Assembly (NCBI RefSeq): GCF_015999245.1
Contig: NZ_JAEAMR010000007.1
Coordinates: 1,357,813-1,421,812 of the forward strand
Source of the DNA: Streptomyces sp. AV19
Lineage (GTDB): Bacteria > Actinomycetota > Actinomycetes > Streptomycetales > Streptomycetaceae
Direction of reading: 5' to 3'
DNA length: 64,000 bases
Part shown: positions 36,550 through 44,854 of the stretch, piece by piece
How the letters are laid out: the number at the start of each line of letters is the position of its first letter
How positions within the stretch are numbered: the stretch's first letter is position 1
The notes under the pieces: model-generated
What the model was told of the DNA's origin: nothing
The model's database searches: none
Seen by the model: only the letters and a program-made list of their open reading frames with translations
Translations under genes and position numbers: made by a program

Positions 36550-37839
36550 ATGGACGGTCAGCCGACGGCCGACGTCGTCGAGCGGGTCAGGCATATTCCC
36601 TTGTACCGTGCCTCCGTCGAGCGCGGTTATTTCCCCGTACTCGAGAAGCCCGAAATCGCCCGGGGATTCCCGGACAACTGGATGACGCCGGCCCTCGCCG
36701 AGGCGCTGGAGGCAGGTGAGGCGGAGTACGTCCTGTCCACCGGGACCAATCACGCCCGCATGCAGCTCATCCGGCCGCCCTATTTCCTGCTGAGGTCCTA
36801 TTACCGGCTCTGGAGCGAGCACCCCGACATCGCCCGCACCTGGCACGAGGGCTGTCCCCGCCTCTCGCTGACCACGGTGCTCGCCACCGAGCACGTGGCC
36901 CGGGTGAACGCCCGCAAGCGCGGCACCGATCCCGCCCCGCTCCCGTCCCTGGAGGACCGGCGGCTCGACGAGCGCACCCTCTACCTCAACCTCCGCCTGG
37001 ACCCGGCGCTGTGGACCCGCGAGGACGTCGAGCGGATGATCGCGGAGATCGACACCGCCCGCCGCGCCCACCCGCGGGGCCGCTACCACCTCGACTGCTC
37101 CGGCTACCACCTGGCCCATCTGGTGCGCAAGGCCGAACAGTGGGGCCTGTGGGGCGACTTCCCCCGGCCGGACAGCATCATCCACGCCTACGAGTACACC
37201 CCGCACAACGTCCGCCGGTACCTGCGTGAGCACTTCGACTGCCCGGTCGTCGACCTCTTCGGCAGCACCGAACTCGGCTACCTCTACTTCTCCGACCGGC
37301 ACGGCCGCTACCGCCCGTACCTGGACGGGATGAGCGTCGAGCTGCTGCCGGTCACGCCGGGGAGCGAGCTGTTCTCCCTGATCGTCACCAGCGTCCGCAA
37401 CCCCCATATGCCGCTGGTCCGTTACCGCTCGGGCGACTGCGTCCGCACCCTCGACGGCACCCCGGACCCCACCGCGATCCGCAGCTTCTGCGGCCGGGAG
37501 AAGGAACTGCTCGCCGCCCCGCACGGCCCCGTCGCCCAGGGCGACCTCGACGACACCGTCGCCGCCGCCTCGCCCCGGGTCTTCCTCCACCAACTGCGGC
37601 CGACGGAACCGGGCACCGCGCGGCTGCTCTGCACGACCTTCGACGGAGAAACGTTCACCCCGGCGGAGACCGCCGCCCTGGAGGACGCCGTCTCCCGGCT
37701 CACCGGGCTGCGCTGCACGGCAGAGCACCGCGAGCACATCGCCATCGGCAGATCCGGCAAGTACGCCTGGCTCGTCCCCGACCAGGCAACCGACCAGGCC
37801 ACCGACCAGGCAACCGACCAGACGACAGGACAACGATGA
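36550..37839 (+). CDS. PaaK/F390-synthetase-like adenylate-forming enzyme
   Basis: A 429-residue stand-alone adenylation enzyme resembling phenylacetate-CoA ligase and coenzyme F390 synthetase. ANL-superfamily motifs are present: an A3-like STGTNHAR loop (about residue 65), A5 VVDLFGSTELGY, A7 LVRYRSGD, A8 FCGREKELL and an A10 lysine in GRSGKYAWL. It should activate a carboxylate as the acyl-AMP; the substrate and acceptor are unknown. No carrier-protein domain is visible. The C-terminus ends in a 12-bp tandem repeat encoding DQAT units. A GGAAGG site precedes ATG 36550. The stop overlaps the next start (ATGA). Confidence 0.82.
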   Translation: MDGQPTADVVERVRHIPLYRASVERGYFPVLEKPEIARGFPDNWMTPALAEALEAGEAEYVLSTGTNHARMQLIRPPYFLLRSYYRLWSEHPDIARTWHEGCPRLSLTTVLATEHVARVNARKRGTDPAPLPSLEDRRLDERTLYLNLRLDPALWTREDVERMIAEIDTARRAHPRGRYHLDCSGYHLAHLVRKAEQWGLWGDFPRPDSIIHAYEYTPHNVRRYLREHFDCPVVDLFGSTELGYLYFSDRHGRYRPYLDGMSVELLPVTPGSELFSLIVTSVRNPHMPLVRYRSGDCVRTLDGTPDPTAIRSFCGREKELLAAPHGPVAQGDLDDTVAAASPRVFLHQLRPTEPGTARLLCTTFDGETFTPAETAALEDAVSRLTGLRCTAEHREHIAIGRSGKYAWLVPDQATDQATDQATDQTTGQR

Positions 37840-38348
37840 CCACACGGCCGGCCGTCTCCCCGGACGACCTCAGGGCCCTGCTCGGCGAGCGGCTCCACGA
37901 CGAGGTGGTGCGGTACGCCATGGACCGCACGGGCGTCGAGCGCGCGTACGCCGAGCGACAGGTGCTGGAGGCCCTGCGCTACCTCTATCTCGTCTCCCGC
38001 CACCGCGAGCGGCTCGGCGGGCTCTTCCTCCCGGTCGAGCAGGACATCGACGAGATCTGGCACTACCTGATCCTGCAGACCCGCGAGTACCGGGAACTGT
38101 GCGAGGAGCGCCTGCCGGGACGCTTCTTCATCCACCACCGCAGCATCGCCTACGAGGACTACCAGGAGGAGCCCGGACGCGAGCGGGCCGCCGAGGAGGC
38201 GCTGCGCTGGATCCCGCTCTACTGCCGGGAGTTCGGCCCCTTCGACGAGGGCGTCCTCCCGCACTGGACGGTCGTCCGCTTCCTCCGCGAGCGGATGGAC
38301 ATGTCCCTGGACGAGATCTCCGCGCTCGGGGTCCCGCAGGCGGCCTAG
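37836..38348 (+). CDS. Uncharacterised protein with WH...C...HH motif
   Basis: A 170-residue, helical, soluble protein. The central segment VEQDIDEIWHYLILQTREYR followed by ELCEERLPGRFFIHH resembles the conserved core of 'glycine-rich domain-containing protein' relatives: Asp-x-x-Trp-His, then Tyr-x-x-x-Cys, then His-His. This suggests a metal- or substrate-binding site, but I know no characterised function. It is translationally coupled to the adenylating enzyme (ATGA overlap), so both probably act on the same peptide or metabolite. The last codons and stop lie at the edge of a MITE. Confidence 0.65.
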   Translation: MTTRPAVSPDDLRALLGERLHDEVVRYAMDRTGVERAYAERQVLEALRYLYLVSRHRERLGGLFLPVEQDIDEIWHYLILQTREYRELCEERLPGRFFIHHRSIAYEDYQEEPGRERAAEEALRWIPLYCREFGPFDEGVLPHWTVVRFLRERMDMSLDEISALGVPQAA

Positions 38349-38454
38349 TAGGACTCCGTTAGGTCGGGCTGGTTCTGGTGCGTTCGCGTTGGCGGGTGGC
38401 GTTCAACGTGCTACCGGAACGCTTGATCGGGAAGAGCTAACGAAGTCCTACTAG
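38345..38454. mobile_element. 110-bp MITE with 18-bp terminal inverted repeats
   Basis: CTAGTAGGACTCCGTTAG (38345-38362) and CTAACGAAGTCCTACTAG (38437-38454) are inverted repeats with one mismatch around 74 bp of non-coding DNA. The ends look like those of IS5-type Streptomyces elements (recollection, not verified). The left end supplies the TAG stop of the upstream gene, and the right end stops three bases before the MFS start codon. Confidence 0.75.
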
Positions 38455-38457
38455 CCC

Positions 38458-39765
38458 ATGACCATGACGCGCGTCGCGGCCGTGCAGAAACGCACCCTCA
38501 TGGTGCTGGCCGTCTCCCAGATCATCGGCGGCGCGGGGATCGCCGCCGGGATCACCGTGGGCGCCCTGCTGGCCGAGGAGGTCCTCGGCTCCACCGGACT
38601 GGCCGGGCTGCCCAGCGCCCTGTTCACCGGCGGGTCCGCCTTCGGGGCGGTGGCCGTCGGCCGGATGTGCGAGCGCTGGGGCCGCAGGCCGGGCCTGGCC
38701 GTGGGCCACGCGCTGGCCTCCCTCGGCAGTGTCGGCGTGGTGCTCTCGGCCACGGCGGAACTGGTGGCGCCGCTGATGTTCTCGCTCCTGGTCTACGGAG
38801 CCGGCACGTCCGCCAACCTCATGGCCCGGTACGCGGGCGCCGACCTGGCCCCGCCCGAGCGCCGGGGCCGCGCGGTGAGCGCCGTCCTGCTCGCCATGAC
38901 CCTGGGCGCGGTGGTCGGCCCCACCCTGGCCACGGTCACCGGCGACCTCGCCCGGGACTGGGGCCTTCCCCGGCTCACGGGACCGTTCCTCCTCGCTTCC
39001 GTCGTCTACGCGGTGGCCGCGCTGGTCCTCTTCGCCGGCCTCCGCCCGGACCCCCTCCGGCTGGCCAAGGAGCTGGCGGACCGGGCGCCGGCGGCACCGG
39101 CGGAGGCGTCCCCGGCCGCCTCCGGCCGTACCGAGCCCCGGGCGGCCGGGCGGCGCGTCGCCCTCGGCACCTCCGTGCTCGTCCTGAACCAGCTGGTCAA
39201 GGTCGCCATCATGACCATGACGCCCGTGTACATGAACGCGCACGGCCACGGCGTCCAGGCGACCGCGATGGTCATCGCCGTCCACGTGGGGGCGATGTTC
39301 CTGCCCTCGCCGCTGACCGGGGTGCTGGTGGACCGGTACGGCCAGGTGCCGACGGCGGTCGCCTCGGGCCTCACCCTGCTCGTGTCCTGCCTGCTCGTCG
39401 CCCTCGCCCCGGCGGACGACGCCTTCCTCCTCGGAGCGGCGCTCGTCCTGCTCGCCCTCGGCTGGAACTTCGCCCTGGTGAGCGGCACCGCCATCGTCAC
39501 GGACGCGGTGCCGCTCGCCCGCCGCGCCTCGACCCAGGGCATGGTCGACGTCGGCATCTCCGTCGCCGGGGCCACCGGCGCCCTGGTCTCCGGCCCGGTC
39601 GTGGCGGGTGCCGGCTTCCCGGTCCTGGCCGCCGTGGGCGGCGCCGTCGCCCTCGCGATCGTGCCGCTGGCCGTGCTGACCGTGCGGGACCGCCCCGCCC
39701 CGGCCGGGCCCCGCCCCGTCCCCGCCTACTCGGCGGACTCCGCGGGGAAGTCCGACTCCTCGTAG
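38458..39765 (+). CDS. MFS transporter (putative product exporter)
   Basis: A 435-residue, 12-segment major facilitator protein with a central hydrophilic loop rich in Ala/Pro/Glu (about residues 205-230). A motif A-like loop is GRMCERWGRRPGLAVG and another is DRYGQVPTAVASG. As the last gene of the GCIS-peptide cluster it may export the product or confer self-resistance (inference). Because the MITE fills the upstream gap, no ribosome site is seen close to ATG 38458; ATG 38464 is an alternative. The 3' end overlaps the convergent YCII gene by 40 bp. Confidence 0.8.
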   Translation: MTMTRVAAVQKRTLMVLAVSQIIGGAGIAAGITVGALLAEEVLGSTGLAGLPSALFTGGSAFGAVAVGRMCERWGRRPGLAVGHALASLGSVGVVLSATAELVAPLMFSLLVYGAGTSANLMARYAGADLAPPERRGRAVSAVLLAMTLGAVVGPTLATVTGDLARDWGLPRLTGPFLLASVVYAVAALVLFAGLRPDPLRLAKELADRAPAAPAEASPAASGRTEPRAAGRRVALGTSVLVLNQLVKVAIMTMTPVYMNAHGHGVQATAMVIAVHVGAMFLPSPLTGVLVDRYGQVPTAVASGLTLLVSCLLVALAPADDAFLLGAALVLLALGWNFALVSGTAIVTDAVPLARRASTQGMVDVGISVAGATGALVSGPVVAGAGFPVLAAVGGAVALAIVPLAVLTVRDRPAPAGPRPVPAYSADSAGKSDSS

Positions 39766-40091
39766 ATCCTGCGCAGTTCGACGACCCCGTCCCGGAAGGG
39801 GATCCGCTTCGCCCAGTCGAAGGCCGCGTCCATCGAATCCACCCGGATCACCCAGTAGCCGGCCATCAGTTCGCCGATCTCGGAGAACGGCCCGTCGATC
39901 ACGCTCGGCGCGCCGCCCGCGAACACCACTCGCGCGCCCTCCGAGGACGGCCGCAGCCCGTCGGCGGCGAGCAGCAGGCCCGCCTTGGCGAGTTCGTCGT
40001 TGTACTTCCCCATCTCGGCGAACTGCTCCCGGGTCGGCAGCACGCCGGCCTCGGAGTCCTCGGTCGCCTTGACGATCATCATGACCCGCAT
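39726..40091 (-). CDS. YCII-related (DGPF) domain protein
   Basis: A 121-residue protein of the YCII/DGPF family. The signature is seen as MRVMMIVKATEDSE at the start, VIDGPFSEIGELMAGYWVI in the centre, and an RRIYEESDF end. Members are small ferredoxin-like-fold proteins found near ECF sigma factors or as enzymes of unclear role. An AGGAGGGCCC site precedes ATG 40091. It follows nrdB in the same direction after 114 bp. Confidence 0.88.
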   Translation of the reverse strand: MRVMMIVKATEDSEAGVLPTREQFAEMGKYNDELAKAGLLLAADGLRPSSEGARVVFAGGAPSVIDGPFSEIGELMAGYWVIRVDSMDAAFDWAKRIPFRDGVVELRRIYEESDFPAESAE

Positions 40092-40205
40092 GGGCCCTCC
40101 TGGCGTCGCTCGGTCCTGACAGCTCCCACCTTTACCGGACGTACGGCGACAAACGCGGAGCCCCGCCGGACCGGGTCCGGCGGGGCTCCGCGAGGCGGGA
40201 CGGGA

Positions 40206-41231
40206 TCAGAACTCGTCGTCGAAGGCGACCGTGCCCTCGACCGCGACCTGGTACGCGGAGGCGCGGCGCTCGAAGAAGTTGGTCAGCTCCTGGACGTTCT
40301 GCAGCTCCATGAAGGAGAACGGGTTCTCCGAGCCGTAGACCGGGGCGAAGCCCAGGCGCATCAGGCGCTGGTCGGCCACGCACTGGAGGTACTCGCGCAT
40401 GGACTCGGTGTTCATGCCCGGCAGGCCCTCGCCGCACAGGTCACGGGCGAACTGGAGCTCCGCCTCGACGGCCTCCGCGAGCATGTCCGTGACCTGCTTC
40501 TGGAGTTCGTCGTCGAAGAGCTCCGGCTCCTCCTCGCGGACGGTGTCCACCACGGAGAACGCGAAGTCCATGTGCATGGTCTCGTCGCGGAACACCCAGT
40601 TGGTGCCCGTCGCCAGGCCGTGCAGCAGACCGCGCGAGCGGAACCAGTACACGTAGGCGAAGGCGCCGTAGAAGAACAGCCCCTCGATGCAGGCCGCGAA
40701 GCAGATCAGGTTGAGCAGGAAGCGACGGCGGTCGGCCTTCGACTCCAACTGGTCGAGCTTCTCGACCGAGTCCATCCACTTGAAGCAGAACTGGGCCTTC
40801 TCCCGGATGGACGGGATGTTCTCCACCGCCGCGAACGCCTCGGCGCGGTCGTCCGGATCGGGCAGGTAGGTGTCCAGCAGCGTCAGGTAGAACTGGACGT
40901 GCACGGCCTCCTCGAAGAGCTGCCGCGACAGGTACAGCCGCGCCTCGGGGGAGTTGATGTGCTTGTAGAGGGTGAGCACCAGGTTGTTGGCCACGATCGA
41001 GTCGCCGGTCGCGAAGAACGCGACGAGACGGCCGATCAGGTGCTGCTCGCCCGGGGAGAGCTTGGCGAGGTCGGCCACGTCGGAGTGGAGGTCGACCTCC
41101 TCCACGGTCCAGGTGTTCTTGATCGCGTCACGGTAGCGGTCGTAGAAGTCCGGGTACCGCATGGGGCGGAGGGTGAGCTCGAAGCCGGGGTCGAGCAGGT
41201 TCTTCGTGGTGCGCTCAGGAGCAGTGGACAT
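40206..41231 (-). CDS. nrdB: Class Ia ribonucleotide reductase small subunit
   Basis: A 341-residue R2 protein holding the di-iron/tyrosyl radical cofactor. Metal ligands are seen as Asp77 (FFATGDSIV), the Glu and His111 of LFEEAVHVQFY, the Glu of ACIEGLFF and the E/H of RDETMHMDF. The radical Tyr is expected at 115, four residues after His111 as in E. coli. The ATG shares one base with the nrdA stop (TAATG). Confidence 0.94.
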   Translation of the reverse strand: MSTAPERTTKNLLDPGFELTLRPMRYPDFYDRYRDAIKNTWTVEEVDLHSDVADLAKLSPGEQHLIGRLVAFFATGDSIVANNLVLTLYKHINSPEARLYLSRQLFEEAVHVQFYLTLLDTYLPDPDDRAEAFAAVENIPSIREKAQFCFKWMDSVEKLDQLESKADRRRFLLNLICFAACIEGLFFYGAFAYVYWFRSRGLLHGLATGTNWVFRDETMHMDFAFSVVDTVREEEPELFDDELQKQVTDMLAEAVEAELQFARDLCGEGLPGMNTESMREYLQCVADQRLMRLGFAPVYGSENPFSFMELQNVQELTNFFERRASAYQVAVEGTVAFDDEF

Positions 41232-43630
41232 TACTGGCATGCCTCGCAGGACTCGGGGTTTTCCAGGGAGCAGGCGATGGCGTCGGCGTCGGGGGCCGAC
41301 TGCTGCACGGGGACGGCGGCGGCGGAGCCGGCCGACCGCGCGATCCGGGTCGCCGGGCGCGAACGCAGGTAGTACGTGGTCTTGATGCCCTGCTTCCAGG
41401 CGTACGCGTACATCGAGCTGAGCTTGCCGATGGTGGGCGCGGCCATGAACAGGTTCAGGGACTGGCTCTGGTCGAGGTACGGCGTGCGGGCCGCGGCCAT
41501 GTCGATCAGGGCGCGCTGCGGGACCTCCCAGGCGGTGCGGTAGAGGTCGCGCACCTCCTGCGGGATCCACCGCATGTCCTGGACCGAGCCGTTGGCGTCC
41601 GTCAGCGCGTCGCGCGTGGTGCGGTCCCACACGCCGAGCTTCTTCAGGTCCTCCACCAGGTAGGTGTTGACCTGGAGGAACTCACCGCTGAGCGTCTCGC
41701 GCTTGAACAGGTTGGAGACCTGCGGCTCGATGCACTCGTAGACGCCCGCGATGGACGCGATCGTCGCCGTCGGCGCGATGGCCAGCAGCAGCGAGTTGCG
41801 CATGCCCACGGAGGCGATCCGGGCGCGCAGCGCGTCCCAGCGCCCCGCCCAGGTGGGCTCGGTGTTGGGGTAGTGGTCGGGGTGCAGCACGCCGCGCGCG
41901 GTGCGGGTGGCGGACCAGGCCTCGTGCGGGCCGTGCCGCTCGGCGAGGTCGGCCGACGCCTCGTACGCCGCGAGCATGATCCGCTCGGAGATCCGGGTGG
42001 ACAGCGCCTTCGCCTCGGGGGAGTCGAAGGGCAGGCGCAGCCGGAAGAAGACGTCCTGGAGGCCCATCAGGCCCAGACCGACCGGCCGCCAGCGGGAGTT
42101 GGAGGCGCCCGCCTGCTCGGTCGGGTAGAAGTTGATGTCCACGACGCGGTCGAGGAACGTCACGGCGGTGCGGACGGTGCGGTCCAGCCGCTCCCAGTCC
42201 ATGTCGCCGTCCTCGCCCAGGTGCGCCGCCAGGTTGACCGAACCCAGGTTGCAGACCGCGGTCTCGCCGTCGTCCGTGACCTCCAGGATCTCCGTGCAGA
42301 GGTTGGAGGAGTGGACGACCTTGCCGGGCTCGGCGGTCTGGTTGGCGGTGCGGTTGGCGGCGTCCTTGAACGTCATCCAGCCGTTGCCGGTCTGCGCCAG
42401 GGTGCGCATCATCCGGGCGTAGAGGACCCGCGCCGGGATGGTCTTGACGGCCTTGCCCTCGGCCTCGTACCTGCGGTACGCGGCGTCGAACTCGTCGCCG
42501 TACAGGTCCACCAGGTCCGGGGTGTCCGCCGGCGAGAACAGCGACCACTCGGCGTCCGTCTCGACGCGGCGCATGAACTCGTCCGGGATCCAGTGCGCGA
42601 TGTTGAGGTTGTGCGTGCGGCGCGCCTCCTCACCCGTGTTGTCGCGCAGCTCCAGGAACTCCTCGATGTCCGCGTGCCAGGTCTCCAGGTAGACGCAGGC
42701 CGCGCCCTTGCGCCGGCCGCCCTGGTTGACGGCCGCGACCGAGGCGTCGAGGGTGCGCAGGAACGGCACGATGCCGTTGGAGTGCCCGTTGGTGCCGCGG
42801 ATCAGCGAGCCGCGCGAGCGGATGCGCGAGTACGACAGGCCGATGCCGCCGGCGTGCTTCGACAGCCGGGCCACCTGGTGGTAGCGGTCGTAGATCGAGT
42901 CCAGCTCGTCCAGCGGCGAGTCCAGCAGGTAGCAGGACGACATCTGGGGGTGCCGCGTACCGGAGTTGAAGAGCGTGGGGGAGGAGGGGAGGTACGAGAG
43001 CGTGCTGGTGAGGCGGTAGAGCTCGGCGACGTCCTCCAGCGCGCGGACGGAGGCTTCTTTTGAATCGGTTGCGGTCTCCGCGAGACCGCAGGCCACGCGC
43101 AGCAGGAAGTGCTGCGGCGTCTCGATCACGTTCCGGGTGATCGGGTGGCGGAGCAGGTAGCGGCTGTGCAGGGTGCGCAGTCCGAAGTAGCCGAAGCGGT
43201 CGTCGGCGCCGTCGGCGAGGGCGGCGTCCACGAGGGCGTCCAGCCGCTCGGCGTGCGCGCGCACGAACGCGGCGGTGCCGTCGGCGATCAGGCCCTCGCG
43301 GTGCCCGGTCTCCACGGACGCGGAGAAGGAGACCGCGCCCTGCCCGGCCGCCTCCCCGGCGATGGCCAGCGTGAGGAGGCGCGCGGCGAGCCGCGAGTAC
43401 TCGGGCTCCTCGCCGATCAGCCCGGCCGCGGCCTCGGTGGCCAGCGAGCGCAGTTCGGCCTCGTCCGACCCGGCGTGCCGGCCGCGCAGCGCGGCGGCGG
43501 CGACCTTGCCGGGGTCGGTGGCGGGGAGATCGACGGTGAGTTCCGTCAGGGTGCGCAGCAGCGCGGTCCCGGGGCCGTCGGCGGAATCCGCCGCCTGCGC
43601 TGAGACCGGATCGACGGGCGCGATCGTCAC
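41231..43630 (-). CDS. nrdA: Class Ia ribonucleotide reductase large subunit
   Basis: A 799-residue R1 protein that reduces ribonucleoside diphosphates. Core motifs include PSSPTLFNSGT, SSCYLLDSPLD, KHAGGIGLSYS, the radical-cysteine region SNLCTEILEVTDDGETAVCNLGS (in two pieces), IAPTATIASIAGVYECIEP, and a C-terminal NPESCEACQ tail carrying the shuttle cysteines. GTG 43630 has GGGAGAG upstream. The 5' leader contains a cobalamin riboswitch and NrdR-like boxes, so B12 sufficiency should switch this operon off in favour of class II enzyme. Confidence 0.95.
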   Translation of the reverse strand: MTIAPVDPVSAQAADSADGPGTALLRTLTELTVDLPATDPGKVAAAALRGRHAGSDEAELRSLATEAAAGLIGEEPEYSRLAARLLTLAIAGEAAGQGAVSFSASVETGHREGLIADGTAAFVRAHAERLDALVDAALADGADDRFGYFGLRTLHSRYLLRHPITRNVIETPQHFLLRVACGLAETATDSKEASVRALEDVAELYRLTSTLSYLPSSPTLFNSGTRHPQMSSCYLLDSPLDELDSIYDRYHQVARLSKHAGGIGLSYSRIRSRGSLIRGTNGHSNGIVPFLRTLDASVAAVNQGGRRKGAACVYLETWHADIEEFLELRDNTGEEARRTHNLNIAHWIPDEFMRRVETDAEWSLFSPADTPDLVDLYGDEFDAAYRRYEAEGKAVKTIPARVLYARMMRTLAQTGNGWMTFKDAANRTANQTAEPGKVVHSSNLCTEILEVTDDGETAVCNLGSVNLAAHLGEDGDMDWERLDRTVRTAVTFLDRVVDINFYPTEQAGASNSRWRPVGLGLMGLQDVFFRLRLPFDSPEAKALSTRISERIMLAAYEASADLAERHGPHEAWSATRTARGVLHPDHYPNTEPTWAGRWDALRARIASVGMRNSLLLAIAPTATIASIAGVYECIEPQVSNLFKRETLSGEFLQVNTYLVEDLKKLGVWDRTTRDALTDANGSVQDMRWIPQEVRDLYRTAWEVPQRALIDMAAARTPYLDQSQSLNLFMAAPTIGKLSSMYAYAWKQGIKTTYYLRSRPATRIARSAGSAAAVPVQQSAPDADAIACSLENPESCEACQ

Positions 43631-43779
43631 GTGTTGCTCTCCCTCACTCGGCTGGAGGCCGCTCGGGAGGCGCACGGGGCCGCGCACGGGCATGCGCGCC
43701 GTACGAGCCGTACGGGAGCATGCGCGCAGGCGTCCACCGGCCCAACCCTCGAGGCCCGGACGTGTTCGACACCGCACGC

Positions 43780-43905
43780 CGGTGGACCGGCGAGGGCGTG
43801 CTGTCGGCAGGTCCTCGGACTGCAGAGTGGGCGTTATGTGCCTACACGTACACCGTTGCGGGACAGTTCCGGACTTCCACCGGATTCCCCTGCGGCGACA
43901 GCGAG
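43780..43905 (-). ncRNA. Cobalamin (AdoCbl) riboswitch of nrdAB
   Basis: On the minus strand the region reads GGGAATCCGGTGGAAGTCCG, GAACTGTCCCGCAACGGTG, and then the B12 box CAGTCCGAGGACCTGCCG at 43805-43822. These are the conserved core and box of the cobalamin riboswitch. A roughly 150-nt GC-rich leader with hairpins lies between it and the nrdA start. B12 control of class Ia nrdABS is known in S. coelicolor. The outer boundaries are approximate. Confidence 0.9.
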
Positions 43906-43909
43906 GACG

Positions 43910-43956
43910 AGCATACATCTAGTGGCGACGGTCGCGCGTGCCCCCACATGTTGTGT
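43910..43956 (-). promoter_or_regulatory. Tandem NrdR-box-like sites and nrdA promoter region
   Basis: Two degenerate 16-bp sites resembling the NrdR consensus acaCwAtATaTwGtgt lie at 43941-43956 (ACACAACATGTGGGGG on the minus strand) and 43910-43925. Their equivalent positions are exactly 31 bp apart, the three-helical-turn spacing typical of NrdR operators. Each matches about 7 of 10 core bases. The downstream box may overlap the -10 region. Confidence 0.5.
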
Positions 43957-44106
43957 CGTGGCGTCATGGGGCGGTCGCGGAATGTGCTAACGGCGGGGCG
44001 TGTTCGCGGGTGCGACGGGCGGGGGCGCGGCCGGGCACGGGGGAGGGGCGGCCGGCTTCACGGAAGCGTAGGGGGTGGTGGCGAGGGGGCCGCCTATGAT
44101 CCGGGC

Positions 44107-44801
44107 ATGTCGAACGGGAGATCGATGAACGGCGGGCCCGAGGTGGTCCTCGCGAGGGGCGGGACGCTCGCCCGCTTCGACGGGGCGCGGCTGCGGATCG
44201 TCCGGGGGCGGACGGGCACGCGCTGGTCCGGGTGGAGACGCGGGCGCGGCGCACCTGGATGCCCTCCGTGCTGAGCCCGCGTGCCCAGGAGGCGATGCGG
44301 ATCGCCCGGGCGCTCCGGTGGTACGCCCCGGCCCTGGCGCTGCTCGCCCTGGTCAGCCCGCGTGAGGACGGCGTCGGCTTCCTCCTGGGCGTGGGCGGTG
44401 CGCTCGGCCTGGCCGGGGGTGTCCCGCTGGTGTGGGTGGCGCGTCGGGTGCGTGCGCTGTGGTTGCTGCGGGAGCGGGGAATCGGGGTGGTGGGCCGGGT
44501 GACCGGCCACGTCCATATCTGGGACAAGGGCGGGCACTTGTGGGAGTTCTCGACGATGTCCTTCACCACGCTGGACGGGCGGCGGGTGCGTGACGTCCCG
44601 TCGGTCGTCACGATCTGGTGCCTGTCCCGCGGTAGATCCCCCGGCGCGGAGGTCGCGCTCAGCTACGACCCCGAGTGCCCGACGCGGGCGAGCCGTCCCC
44701 TGACCGTGGGCTTCGTCCTCCGGACGCTGCTGCTCGCGGCGGTGGCCTCGGTCCCGGCGTACGGCTTCCTGGTCTGCGTCGGGATGAGCCTGCCCTTCTG
44801 A
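44107..44801 (+). pseudogene. Frameshifted DUF3592-like membrane protein gene
   Basis: Two overlapping frames make one plausible protein. The first begins at ATG 44107 (MSNGRSMNGGPEVVLARGG) and reads RLRIVRG. The second continues as ADGHALVRVETRARRTWMPS and on through two to three membrane segments to 44801. The switch point is the five-G run at 44204-44208, where one extra G would restore a single 232-residue frame. Either it is a recent one-base deletion or a sequencing error. The downstream part (from GTG 44232) has a beta-rich region (GHVHIWDKGGHLWEF) and a final hydrophobic helix. Function unknown. Confidence 0.6.
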
Positions 44802-44854
44802 GGGCCCGGCGGCGGGTGGACCGGAGGGTGGTCCGCCCGCCGCGCGGGGGCGCG

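Noticed and set aside
37780..37830. Tandem repeat encoding DQAT as a possible CRISPR-like or phase-variable array
   Set aside because: It is only about four 12-bp units inside the coding sequence at the enzyme's C-terminus, without spacers; a simple in-frame minisatellite.
36550..37839. Interpretation of the adenylating enzyme as an NRPS module
   Set aside because: No carrier or condensation domain is present and the protein ends shortly after the A10 lysine, so a stand-alone ligase is the better reading.
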